DNA of 64,000 bases from Nepenthes gracilis (Eukaryota > Streptophyta > Magnoliopsida > Caryophyllales > Nepenthaceae). Where the stretch lies: the NCBI GenBank assembly GCA_033239525.1, contig BSYO01000020.1, positions 11,162,308-11,226,307 on the forward strand, read 5' to 3'. This document shows, piece by piece, positions 24,400-35,719 of this stretch; positions within the stretch are counted from its first letter, which is position 1, and each line of letters opens with the position of its first letter. A model generated the notes under the pieces. That model ran no database searches. It saw only the letters and a program-made list of their open reading frames with translations, and was not told the origin of the DNA. Made by a program: the position numbers and the translations under genes.

Positions 24400-25828
24400 G
24401 GAGCATTTGGAATGATACCTTGCATTGATGCTTATTTTTTAGATCATGAAATGAAAATATTATTTGATATACATGATATACTTGATATTTAGTTGATATA
24501 TCAATGAATATTTGCTTGTTAATTAATGATTCACAGAAAATCTTTTGCTTTTTATGTATCAGATATTAATATTTATTATTTGACATGTCTGATATGATAT
24601 GGCTGCGATCAATACGGATATCGGTATCGGTATTTTTATTAATGGTTGAGATATATCGTTTTACAATATGGTTGTTGGATTAATTTGATGTTGACCGTGG
24701 GATTGGAGGCGGTTGCCATGGTATATGTTAGTCTCTAATGTTACTCTGAGTCATTGTCTTTAACGATTGGAGCTAGGAGTTTTTATCATAGAAATTTGCT
24801 GAACTCTAGACTGGTGGAGTAATTACCTTCCTTTGTTGAACTTTCAGGCCTCTATTAATATCCCTGAGACTTGATTATAGCCTCGCTTGATTCCTTTATC
24901 ATGTTGATCATCATGGATGGTCTAAGGACAAAGTATGTAAACACTACAAAGGAATCTGGTTATGTGAGCTCCGGGTTCCTTATCATAGACCTTGTTATGC
25001 AAAGCCTAATTCATTCTTGTGGCTATGCAAAGTTTTTAGTTAGCTATGTTGTTATTATTCTTGTGATGAACTATTCATGGAATTTACGGAATTATGGTAG
25101 GAATTTGAGTTGAGGCATGTCTAGCTACATTTTGGCATTTTGTTGTCTTGACTGCTCCAACGGGGATCTTTTGTACTTTGGCCTATGGTACAGGAATAAG
25201 GTATGAGACTATACATGTTTTTTGTTACATTAATTATCACTTCATAGTTTTATATTATGTCGTTGTCCTTACCCTTTGGATAGTGAATTACTTATTGGGC
25301 TGTCAGCTCATCCTTGCATTCCCTCCTTTTAGAGTAGCTAATTGAGCGTCCACCATCTTGAAGGCCTCTGAAGTTCTTGATAAACTTGCTTTTGTTGGAC
25401 GTTTTCCTTTTTTTTTTATATACTAATCCTTTTTTATTATTTCGTTTAAGCATGTCCAGCACTAGGCATTGTTTGAGATCTTGTAATTTTGAATCATGCA
25501 AAGAATGCAAGTCATGGATCATTTTTGTGATGTCTTCTATTTATTGGATCGTATTTGCTGTTGCAAAAGTCAGTGGCAGGATAATTATGGTTATGTTTTG
25601 AAGTGTCATTTCTGTGGTTGAGATAGTGGTATTTCATTTTGTGACTGGATGATATCAAAGCGTGGTTTCTGAAGACTCAGTAAGGCATGGCAACATTTTG
25701 ATTCAAAATGTTTATACTGTTGTCTTTATTTATTTATTTTTATTTATTTATTTTTTGGTTTGATGATTGGAATATCAGAGAATTTAGATTCTGCAATTTG
25801 AGACTGTTGGAGGTCGAGGATTTACAAT
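24400..25828 (+). repeat. backbone sequence, copy 1 of a 1.4-kb duplication
   Basis: From GGAATGATACC near 24411 to TTTACAATACATT at 25821-25833, this sequence recurs in the same order at 27030-29600. It is AT-rich, with no convincing coding frame; it could be intron or intergenic DNA. It is interrupted at 25834 by an LTR start, whereas copy 2 continues uninterrupted at the same point (ACAATACATTAAAGAG). Confidence 0.8.
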
Positions 25829-25833
25829 ACATT

Positions 25834-26560
25834 TGTTGGGTCCCATGTTCCGCCTACGACATGTGTCCAGCCCATAAAGCAAACAAATGCCCATGAGAAA
25901 TGAGGAGCTCAGAAAGCACACTTACTAACGGGAATAGGCGCGAAGTCACGCCACGAAACCAACGAAACTCAGAGTGCGTCGCGGAACAAGCGTGAAAGGC
26001 GGAAAGGCTAGCTAATGTGAGGCATGGCCGGGCGCCACTTAACGCCTATCATCTGTCACAGACAACCACTTCCTCAAGGAAAATCGAGTCAACAGCAGCC
26101 CGGTCGATACACTTGGCCAACGATCACTAACGGGCGCAACGATCGCGACTAACGGCACTTAAGAGTCCAAACGGAGGGAGGCATATATAAGCACCCTCAC
26201 CCTCCAGGAAAGGGGGATGATTCTCCTTAACTCCGAGAACGATTTTCTGATTTTCTTCCCAAGCTCTAATCTTAAGGCTCCAATCGAGCGGATTGACCAA
26301 ATCGCTCCTCTTCTCATCCCGAAGCACTTCGCAAGGCACCAATCACCTCACATTTCTACTCATCATCACATAAGCTCTTCTTACGACATGCATTTTTACG
26401 CGCACCACCTTAGCGCAATCATGGGAATTTGCCGACTTAATTTGGGAGAAATCCTACCCAACCCTTCACCTCTCAGTTTGTTTGTGAGACCGTGTCAGAG
26501 ACGAGACCGGATCCTTCTTCCCGAGCCCACGTGTGCTTAGGAACCGATTTTCTTCCTTCA
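25834..26560 (+). mobile_element. LTR (5' LTR of a retroelement) inserted in the backbone
   Basis: It opens TGTTGGGTCCC right after ACATT and is abruptly GC-rich. A TATA box (CATATATAAG) lies at 26182-26191, about 350 bp in, consistent with U3/R. The right end near 26560 is uncertain and no standard primer-binding site was recognised. Fragments of its R/U5 part (CTCCGAGAACGATTTT, CATAAGCTCTTCTTACG, ACGCGCACCACCTTAG) recur at 29.3-29.5 kb, mixed into backbone copy 2. Confidence 0.7.
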
Positions 26561-26589
26561 AGTGTCACTTTCCTTGATTTTTCATTCCA

Positions 26590-27030
26590 GATGGGGTGAA
26601 ACAACCAACCGAGCCAACCGCGGAGTTAGACGCCTTATCCTCCGCCGTTGCGCGAACACCGAACCGCTTTGTGGGCCGCTGCCGCTGGTTACTTCCAAGA
26701 GAGAAAGGCGCCGAGAAGCCACTTTATGACGAAGGATGTAACTATATCAGCCGCCACCCCGACAGTGCATATTCTGAGTCCGCGCCGCCCTTCTACTGAT
26801 CCTTCGATGGAGGAGAAAGTCAAGGTGTTAAGTTATGGACTCGCACACAACAACCGCTAATGTTGATACGACTAAGCAAGGATCCCATGGACCATCCTCA
26901 ATCCGGCTACTCCACCTCACTTACAAGGGGCAAGCGAGGCCCCCGATAGCTTCCCGTCAATGTCCCCGAACTATGCTCGTCTCGATTTAGTGGTTAGTCC
27001 GCCTCCGCCGCAGCATGCTAACCGAGGCGC
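26590..27030 (+). pseudogene. retroelement leader or gag N-terminal remnant
   Basis: GC-rich sequence after the LTR, starting near an ATGGGG at 26591. It is open in pieces, with Pro/Arg-rich stretches such as PRRPSTDPSMEEK and PNYARLDLVV. It looks like the variable start of a gag gene but has stops and no capsid motif. It ends abruptly at 27030, where backbone copy 2 starts (GGAATGATACC). Assigned by context only. Confidence 0.4.
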
Positions 27031-29600
27031 GGAATGATACCTTATATTGATGCTGATATTTTTAGCGCTGGTGCTGATAAAAAGATATTATAATTTAATT
27101 TAGGACACTGAAGAGATTCATTATGATTTCTTGTCCACATTTAGCACATGGAACTAATAGCTTTTACTTGTTAATGATTCATTAGATATATTGTAGAAAA
27201 TCTTTTGATAATGGAAGCTGATATAAAACGTTGATATTTATATTGATATATTAATAATGCTATTTGTTAATTTTTGACCATTGTTCCCACACTGGAAGCA
27301 GAAATTTCCCACCCTCGGGGGAGGATTCTCGAGATATGGGGCGGACGTGCTATAAATCAAGACTGGACCTCCGCGAGAGACGCCGCCCAACAACAGCCCA
27401 ATCGTGGAGGGAATTCCGATCCGGTAACGGTTCCCTTCAACCCAGATCATATTGTTTTTACATGCCGATATCGGTATTTTCGATTAATGGTTGATGATGT
27501 TTGTTTTACCAATATGGATATTGGTCGAGACGTGGTATTTATTTTCATATTTGGTTGATGGATTAATGTCATGGTTGTTACGGACACAAAACGATGCCTT
27601 GTTCAAGAATGCGGCGAAACGCACTCAGCCGTAAAACAAGATTTTGGAGGTGTACTATGCCAGAAAAGCAATATGGACGAGACCTTGTTGGGATGATTAA
27701 CCCCGAAATTTGCTGAAAAATTCTTGGCTTCATTGGAATAGAAGCTCAATCCGAGGATCAGATTTGCCCTCCGCGCAGTGGTATATACTTAAGGCGCTCA
27801 CACTGGTCTAAATTGAAGAATACTCTTATCTTTCCAAATACAATACCTGAGTCATTGTCTTTAACAATTGGAGCTAGGAGTTTTGTCATAGAAACCTGCT
27901 GAACTCTAGATTTGTGGTTAATTCCTTTGTATACCTTCCTTTGTTTTGACGCCCTACGGGCCGGCAATATGGGTCGAGTGTTGATTAATTGGAACGCGTT
28001 GAAGAAGATTTGACGGAGATCCCGCCGTATGACTCAACGTGACTCTACTTGATTATAGCCTCGCTTGATTCTCTAATATCATGATGATCATCATGGATTG
28101 AGTTAAGTCCTAAACGCACTGCATGTAAACAACAAAGAAAACTGGATATGTACTGTCTTACCCTGAAGGATCGATCATCATAGACCTTTGTTAAGCCTCA
28201 TTCAATGTCATAATTCATTCCTGTGATCCTCATCATGGGGCTCGAATTGTCCACTCCAAGCAAATTTGTTAAATTCTTGTGATCCCCGAGGTGAGTTATT
28301 CATGGACGCAGGGCTCCTGGCCAGGAGCTACATTGGTTAGAGGGAATCAACAAGGAGACGCCTTCTTGTTGAGGCATGTCTATCTGGGTTCGATGCCGCT
28401 TTGGCATTGTGTTGCGCGATACTACAACAAGCGGGTGAAGGCACGCCAATGTCGGAGATTTGCGTAGAGGCAAGCTGAAAGACTGCCTCCTGATGGTACA
28501 GACATTTAGGTATGAGACTGTATACATCATGAGAGTGAGCATGTTTTTTTTTATTATGACTTCATAGAATCCAAAATCAAACGACCTTTTGAGGCTTTTA
28601 TGGCCTATTCACGCTCAGAATTAGGTTTTGACTTACATCCATTCCAGTTTAGGCTGTGTTTGAGTCCCCACTCTACGGCCAACAAAACCTTAATTATCAC
28701 TTCATTCCCACACCCCCGCACTTTTAGAGTCCTATGGCGTTGTCCTTACCTCTTTGGATTGTAAACTTACTTATTTTGTTGGCTGATACAACAAATGTAA
28801 ACCGAACTCGAAACATCCTTGCATTCCCTACCTTTTAGAGTAGCTAATTCCATCGCCGACCGCCACTGGCCTCCGCCGCAAAGAAGGCCAAGGGCCTCCC
28901 ACTCTCCGCCTCGCCCAACCTCCCCGAGGGAGCGCGATCTTGAGCCAGAAGATGGTGCCCACAACGATGATCTTTTTGTTGGGAGCGTTTTAGAGGTACT
29001 TTTTCCCTTTATATACTAATCATGGGGAGGGTTTTTATTATTTTGTTTAAGCATGTCCAACACTAGGCATTGTTTGAGATCTTGTAATTTTGAATCATGC
29101 AAAGAATCTTCTGATTCCTGGAACATTTTGTCCACCTCTTCTATTAATTCAACCTTTTGAGGGGATCATTGGAACGCAGCGATGTCCTCCGCATTTGCTG
29201 TTGCAAAGTCAGTGGCAGGATAAAAGGCGCGGAATGGGAATTATGTTTGAAATGTCATTTCTGTGGTTGAGATAGTGGTATTTCATTTTGTGACTGGATG
29301 GTATCAAAGCGTGGTTTCTGAAGAAGATTCCAACTCCGAGAACGATTTTAGGCTTTGCGACTAAGGGTAACCTTGATCCCAAGCTCTAATCCAATAGTGT
29401 TGTCATAAGGCTCCAATCCTTTTCGCCTCTTTCTTTTATCCCGTTATTTTTTGTTTGACTGATTGGAATATCATCATCACATAAGCTCTTCTTACGCATT
29501 ACAAAGATTTTACGCGCACCACCTTAGATTCTGCAATTTGAGACTGTTGTTGTTTGTGCTGCGCAGTCCGTGTTCGAGACGGGATTTACAATACATTAAA
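27030..29600 (+). repeat. backbone copy 2 interleaved with retroelement fragments
   Basis: Copy 1 (24.4-25.83 kb) is recovered in order here, but cut about ten times by 15-160-bp GC-rich pieces absent from copy 1. These lie at 27280-27450, 27570-27660, 27950-28050, 28313-28380, 28415-28500, 28850-28980, 29325-29420, 29475-29525 and 29550-29580. The last pieces match the R/U5 part of the LTR at 26.2-26.5 kb in order; earlier ones look like gag-type coding scraps. It reads like two sequences zipped together. It could be a consensus artefact or a complex rearrangement. No intact gene. Confidence 0.75.
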
Positions 29601-30235
29601 GAGTTTGTTTGTGCAATTTGTTGAATTTGGATTTAGGTTGTAGAATTTGGGATATGATGTGTGCTATTTGGATATTTGAAGTTTGAGGTCTTGTGCAATG
29701 AACCCCACTTTGTACATAATGGAAGTTTGAAAATTGAGTTCTGAGATTTGGCATTAGCAATTTCAAAGACGAAATTTCTTCTTTGTAGGAGTCTTTGTTA
29801 CATTCCGTTCCTGGGTTTGATTTTACTCCATCATAATGTATTTTGGGATAGGCTTAAAATATATTTTATTCCCAATGAGGCTTTATTTTTATGCTATCTT
29901 GAATTATTTATTGTATGTGTGAGCTTGTAATTATGCATGATTGGTGTTTATTATCTTATGGATCATGTTGATTTAGGATAAAATTTTGGATAATTTTATC
30001 AAATGTTGTTTCAAAGGATGGCGGGTCATTATGGGAATTTAAGAGGCTAGATTTTTGCCTGAGTAGGTGCTTGTGTGCATTTGGTATTAGATGGCGCCCA
30101 TGATTAGTGGGATTCTTGTTTGATGCCACCTAGGATTGTGACTGAACTAGATTTGTCCATGGGTTTCCTTCTATGTCTTATGGCATTGCAAGTACACTTG
30201 TGTGAGAGGCTGCAAGGCTTAGCGGGGAGTTAGCA
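29600..30235. other. no gene seen
   Basis: T/G-rich sequence with recurring TTTGGGAT/TTTGAAGT words, continuing the backbone of copy 2. Nothing coding is supported. Confidence 0.45.
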
Positions 30236-30430
30236 GAATGTGTTGTGGTAAGTTAGTATTCATGGAATTGCTGTGTCTTGTTGCGTGTTTGAGTGGGGTT
30301 TTAGTGATGAATTAGTGGAATGTGTTGTGACTTGTGAGAAGTTAGTATGCATAGAATTGCCAGGTGTCAGGTGTCTTGTTGCATGCTTGAGTGGGGTGTT
30401 AGTGGAATCTGTTGTGGCAATTTGTAATGC
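30235..30430 (+). repeat. imperfect tandem repeat, about 85-bp unit
   Basis: The words GAATGTGTTGTG, AAGTTAGTAT, CATRGAATTGC, TGTCTTGTTGC and TTGAGTGGGGT recur in order at 30235-30318 and 30319-30405, followed by a partial third unit GAATCTGTTGTGG. Confidence 0.75.
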
Positions 30431-31330
30431 ATGGGTAGCTAGCTGGTAAGTAGCAATGCTCTCTCCTGTACACTTGTTAGTTTAATTGCCAAGTGTTGGT
30501 GGGCTTGTAAGTAGACTAAATAGACTTCTGAGAAGCTTAGACTCCATATTCTATTGTGTTGACTGAATCACTCTAAAGAATCAGAGACAGTGGGAGAGCT
30601 TGCGTGTAATTCAAAAGTCGAAGAATGTAGAAGTGAAGGAGTGATATTGAATATTTTATTGTCATTATTCTTCTAAGAAATTCCATATGATCTACATTTC
30701 ATCGGTTTCAACCCTTGTAAACTTTTGATCACGTAATCATTTTCATAATGGATTTTGATTATGTTTTAGTGTTGTTGGAGATGGATTAGCATGAAAGCAT
30801 GATAAGATAATTGTGGACGAATTATTGTTACATGAAGTTGTGGTTTAACCGAGGCCTTGCTAAAGAATTTGATGGAGAATTCTTGTGTAATGATGTAGTA
30901 ACAACGCGCAGTAACATATATATTGTGGTTCCATTCAACGCCAACTTAAACCAGTACATAGAGCCTATATATAGACCATGGTGCTTGGAAAACGAGAAAA
31001 TGGTTTACATGAAATCTAGTCATGCTAAGACTTGACTTTCCTATCTAAAAAAACAGAACAAACATATGTAAAATATCTTAGCATATAGAATGTCATCAAT
31101 TGTCTAATGAGAGAGAAAAGTCACCAAGGCCTCGTTTATCCAAAGGTATCAAATCATCAGCATATAAACTATCACTTGTACGAACATAGTAAAAGAATAT
31201 CATGCTTACCTCTTTTTCCAATGTCAACACTTAAAAGCTTAATCAGAAAAGATATTTATAAACGTACAGCCTTAGAAGTTTGTATTGTAGATATTTCTTC
31301 AATCAAAGATCGAATATCAGAATGTAAATT
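30430..31330. other. no gene seen
   Basis: A plus-strand frame at 30811-31035 (74 codons) and one at 31107-31367 have no recognisable domain and are not supported. AT-rich. Confidence 0.4.
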
Positions 31331-31335
31331 AGCTT

Positions 31336-31800
31336 TCAACTCAATAAGCAATTTATTACAAAGCTGACTTCTTTTTGATTTAGCAATTCTACTAACCGTC
31401 GTTGTATTTTAGTATTAATCCGAGTATTAATGCCATTTTCTAGACACGTGGGCATCTCATTACAAAGATTTTCTATATAGTTATGGTCATTTTTGATTGG
31501 TCGAGGACCTTCTCCCATCTCTCTTATGTACATACATTTACAGCCAAGAATAATTGAGAGAGCACGCTTTGTCATCAAATCATCAGCACCATGTTGTTCA
31601 ACTAATATATCATGTAATTTTAAGAGCTTTTGATATGTATCTTCCGACTCATTATCAATTAAATTTTTATTTTTCCATTTCTTTTCTTTTACAAACAATC
31701 TCAAGTATTTCGTTGGCTCTATCGATTCTTCAGAATGTGTCTATAGGTCACCTCGTTGTTTGCAAATTTTCAAGTATTGGCTAATAACAAAATATTTCAT
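31336..31800 (-). pseudogene. En/Spm-associated transposase fragment (Transposase_24-like)
   Basis: The minus frame contains NESEDTYQKLLKL, a short acidic linker, then RALSIILGCKCMYIREMGEGPRP. That pattern resembles the conserved 'LG...GY(V/I)(K/R)G(L/M)G.GP+P' core of Transposase_24-type proteins encoded by plant CACTA (En/Spm) elements. A charged, helix-prone tail follows. It lies downstream, in the same strand sense, of the Tnp2-like pseudogene at 35.7-38.4 kb, which fits the usual order in such elements. About 120 codons are open and the N-terminus is lost. Family match is by eye only. Confidence 0.5.
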
Positions 31801-34562
31801 ATATTTGTATCCTAGAAGTAGATTTATATTATGCAACAGATTTTGTGCCAACACAGCCCATCATTTTCTATTTACTTCTGTTTTTTGAATTGTTTTCACT
31901 CGTATTCTGCTTAAATAATAAATACTATTAGTCATTTGGTAATCGAGCGTCTTAACATTTATAGAAACAGAAAAACTATTAACTACTATTAACTATTAAC
32001 TACTATTTGTTGCTATGAACTATTAACTACTAAACTGCAGAGACTACAATTATCTTGCTACTATATTATATGCTAATATACTATATAATATACACTAGTG
32101 CAAAGATATCTTTCTCTGCAATAAAGACTACAAGAGATACAGTAGTAATCTTCAAATAAGTAGCTTTAACTTGGAATCATGCCGCGTTGACAAAGATTTT
32201 GCCCTTGTCTTGAAATAGTGGCTAAAGAAGACCATTTAAAATTTGAAGATTTTAAAGATTTTGGAAACAGGCTTATTGATCTTACAATTTAAAATTAACT
32301 CTTGGTTTCCCACAGACCATTGACAATTTAATATTGCTTCCCACAGCTCCTTTCACCATTGCAAAGGAACTCTACGAACTTCTGATCTTGGTTTCTGTCG
32401 TGTTCACCCATCAGATTCAAGGCTTTGTAGAACTAACCATTTCCATTGCTCAATATCTATATCATGAGGGCAATTTTTGATCCGCTTCTTGTAGTAATCT
32501 CTTCAAAAACCAAAATGTCAAGTATTAATTTTTTTTGAATTGTCATATTTATATGATTTTCATTTGGAAATATGTATTTTTCCTTGCAACAATCAAGTAT
32601 GGGCAATATATCTTGCATATCAAATAATACAAAAAAGAAATACAATCAAATCTATTGATATATCACTATATATTTATTGAATTTACCTTCACTTTTTACA
32701 TCAATTTGATTTTGATATGACAATCAATTTTCTTTTAATTCTCAACATTAATTGGGCAGTACTGTTTAACAAAATAATTTGTCCCTGTGATAAATTGTTG
32801 TACAATTTATTCAACAATGCGTCGTAGAGATGATGGTAGATCAATCTTCACAAGTTTTGGATTATCATCTCTTTTTTTTTTTCCATTTAACAAATGAGTT
32901 TTTTCACATGCTGGTTAAACTGTTAAGAAGCACAATATATATAAGTTATTAGATATCAAATATATTTATACTGAGGTTTTTCTTTTATACCTCGATTTTC
33001 TTGTTCTCATTGATTTAAACCTTCAACTGCTACTTAAATTTGATATTCATTATTCATTGAAACTGTAGATACTGATAAATCTTGAGTTAAATTTAACAAT
33101 TTCAATATATAAAGCTCATTCCTTTTATTTAAAAAAAATTCATGCCTTAAAATAAGTACAAAAAAAGAAAAAGGAGCATATTTATTTTTTGGCAAGGGTT
33201 GGGCAAGAAAAGTAAGTAAAGATCAGCTACATTAGTAGTAGTAAACAATTTATTATTATCCCAATAGCAGATTAGTCAAAATATCAACAAATCAGTAATA
33301 ATAAAGCAGTGCTCCAGCATTAGCAGTATATAAGCTAATTATTATAATATCAGCAAAGTTGCTGTCGTATTATTTTATCGTAGCTACATTAATAAATTTT
33401 ATTTTATTCCATTATACTTTAACTTTATTGGGTGACGGTAAATCAATCCAAGTAATGTTGGCTACACACATAAGACAAGAATCGGTTATGTCAAACTTTT
33501 ATAATTGCAATTACTATATCAGTAATTGATTTTATGTTTTTATCTTAATTTATATCCAACTAATTATACTTTTGAAGTATAGAAAGGTTGTGTAAACTAG
33601 TAAAATAGGTGTTGCCAAATAACTAAACATGATATTGACAACTTGACAGGAAAACTAAACATGCAGTTTTGTCTAATTTCTTTTTGTCAAGATCTATACC
33701 AATTATCTGTGAAGCACTAGCAGCTTTAGCACCTTCTCCAACATGTCAATATACAGCCAATTGATTTATAATTTACTAGTATTATAATCATGAAAAATAA
33801 AATAGTAACATATAATAAACACATATCGCAAGCCCTACAGTGTCCAAGCCAAAAACAGCGACTTTGGATACATACAATGAAACTCTTCTTCACTACTAAA
33901 TTAGTGTACGATCGAGTACGGGAGACCGGAAGCTGAATTTGTGTACCTGTTCAACAACGAGATCGAAAAGTTCAATACCTTCTTAGACAGTCTTGGACTT
34001 CAGCAATTACATTAGACAGCCTTGCACATCCATCTCATATACAGAGAGAAGAAAAGAAAGGAGTAACCATAGTAATGATGTTAACACCCCCTGCACATCT
34101 ATCACATTCATTAGGGACAATTAAAAAGAGAGAAGAGTATGAAATTGAAAGTTACACTTTACAGAACTCAAGCAAAAATTAATATCTAATGTGGGCAGCA
34201 GCTAATAAGATGAGGGGATCAGTTGGCAGAACTAAGATTGATTCTGCACCAGCAAACAGAGGAAGCAGCTTGGTAACCATCTGAAATACCCCAAATTAAC
34301 AACTTGTAAACAACCTCAGCAATATTGTAAAGTGAATTCTTTCAATTAGCAATAGCTGTTAGCTAGCAATAGTGGGCATCAGAACGTGCGTCAGTGTTGC
34401 AAGAATGAGTAGTGTTGGGTAGCATGATTGAATGCGAAGTTTCTAAACAGTCTGTTTTCCAAGGAATCAGATTTGTGCTCTCTGAAGTCTCCTATTTTGC
34501 CTTCTTCATTTCTCTCATCCTCTCTTTTCTTCTCATTCTCAACCCCATTTCTTGATTCTATT
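31800..34562. other. AT-rich stretch, possibly CACTA interior; no gene seen
   Basis: No domain on either strand. Short runs such as TTAACTACTATTAACTATTAACTACTA (shown in part; 31978-32010) are local low-complexity repeats. I looked for CACTA-type terminal repeats and found none I could trust. Confidence 0.4.
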
Positions 34563-35382
34563 TGTTGGGGTCATTCCCTCGTGGTATCTTTGTCCGCGGA
34601 CCCACAAGGAGAAAAAGGACGTGGACTTTCTTGAGTGGTCCGAGAAGCCTGTCAAGACGGACGAGGACTCGTTGGAGGCGTTATGTCCGAGAGGTAACTG
34701 AGGACATGGACGAGAACTCCGGAAATCTAGGCGTTGACTCTCTCTCTCCCGTAGGCCTGCTGTAGCCACGTTTTGCAGGTGGGCAGTTGACCCATTCTGA
34801 TTGGTGGTTGAGGCAGCTACAACTTCCTAGGGTATCAGGTCTGCCATCCTGGCACGCCGGGTATGCGCCTACCATGGCAGGCCTAAGGGGCGTGATCCTG
34901 CCACCCTAGTGCCAGTAGGGTGGCTGGCTGACCACTAGACCTTCTGTATATATAAAGGCTTGTGCCCTTGCTTGTGAGATAAGGTCAGAGTGTTGTGTGC
35001 AATGTGAGCATCTTGAGGGAGCTTAGAGAGGGTTGTGGGCAAGCATTGTTGTAAAGATAGAGAGAGACACTTTTAGAGAGAGATTAATACACTTGTGATT
35101 GTTTTTCTTTATTTGAACTTTGTGTAGTTAACATTTTTGTAAATAATCAATTCTTTATAGTGTATTCTTCGGTGGTTTTTCCTTTAATTAGAAATGTTCT
35201 TTCCACGTTAAAATCTCATGTGTATTTCTCTCGTTTTTCTATCTCTACTTTTGTCTGTCCGTCCGAGAGCTCTACTTTGTTGCTGTCCGAGTGCTCCGTC
35301 CGTCCGGTCACTGTGCCTCCTGTTTTGCGCCTACACTATTAACTTCAATTAGTAGTAAAGGAGTAACTCTCACTCCACTACA
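34563..35382 (+). mobile_element. Ty1/copia LTR (5' LTR), 820 bp
   Basis: Begins TGTTGGGGTC and ends CCACTACA, followed three bases later by TGGTATCAGAT (35386-35396), which matches the initiator tRNA-Met primer-binding site. A TATA box (TATATATAAAG) lies at 34947-34957, then a typical transcribed leader. GC content is well above the flanks. The 3' LTR is absent and homology ends within about 200 bp of the primer-binding site, so the element is truncated. It lies between two CACTA remnants. Confidence 0.85.
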
Positions 35383-35385
35383 AAT

Positions 35386-35397
35386 TGGTATCAGATT
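35386..35397 (+). promoter_or_regulatory. primer-binding site (tRNA-iMet type)
   Basis: TGGTATCAGATT directly after the LTR end matches the start of the plant initiator-Met tRNA complement used by most copia elements. Confidence 0.85.
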
Positions 35398-35474
35398 TAC
35401 AGTTCCTATCCTGTTTTCACAACATCCGCACCACTAAAACACTCCTGTTCATCCGTAAGAACAGCCTTCTGTCA

Positions 35475-35570
35475 TGAAGAACAAGAAGACATCAGTAGAA
35501 CTCAAGCAGCTTCTCATTGAATTGCAAGAGGAGTATAAAGATCAGTTCCAAGCCCTCAACAAATTAACAA
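35475..35570 (+). pseudogene. copia gag start, truncated after about 30 codons
   Basis: An ATG about 80 bp past the primer-binding site opens MKNKKTSVELKQLLIELQEE, a charged helical start suited to a copia polyprotein. The coding-like sequence fades near 35570 into AT-rich DNA, marking the truncation. Confidence 0.4.
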
Positions 35571-35719
35571 ATAAAAAATCTAGTAATAGAATAATCAATT
35601 ATACCTTATATAATTGCAATCTTAAACAATCACTATATCAATGATTTGTCTTCTTCACTACTACACTTGTTCGCGTCTTTGGATCCACAAGCATAATTCA
35701 TATCTAAAATCTATGGTTC

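Noticed and set aside
25148..25896. Several 62-76-codon frames in backbone copy 1
   Set aside because: None has a domain, and copy 2 disrupts all of them.
31978..32030. Short repeated TATTAACTAC words considered as a CRISPR-like or telomere-like array
   Set aside because: No spacers of uniform size and no telomere unit; simple low-complexity slippage.
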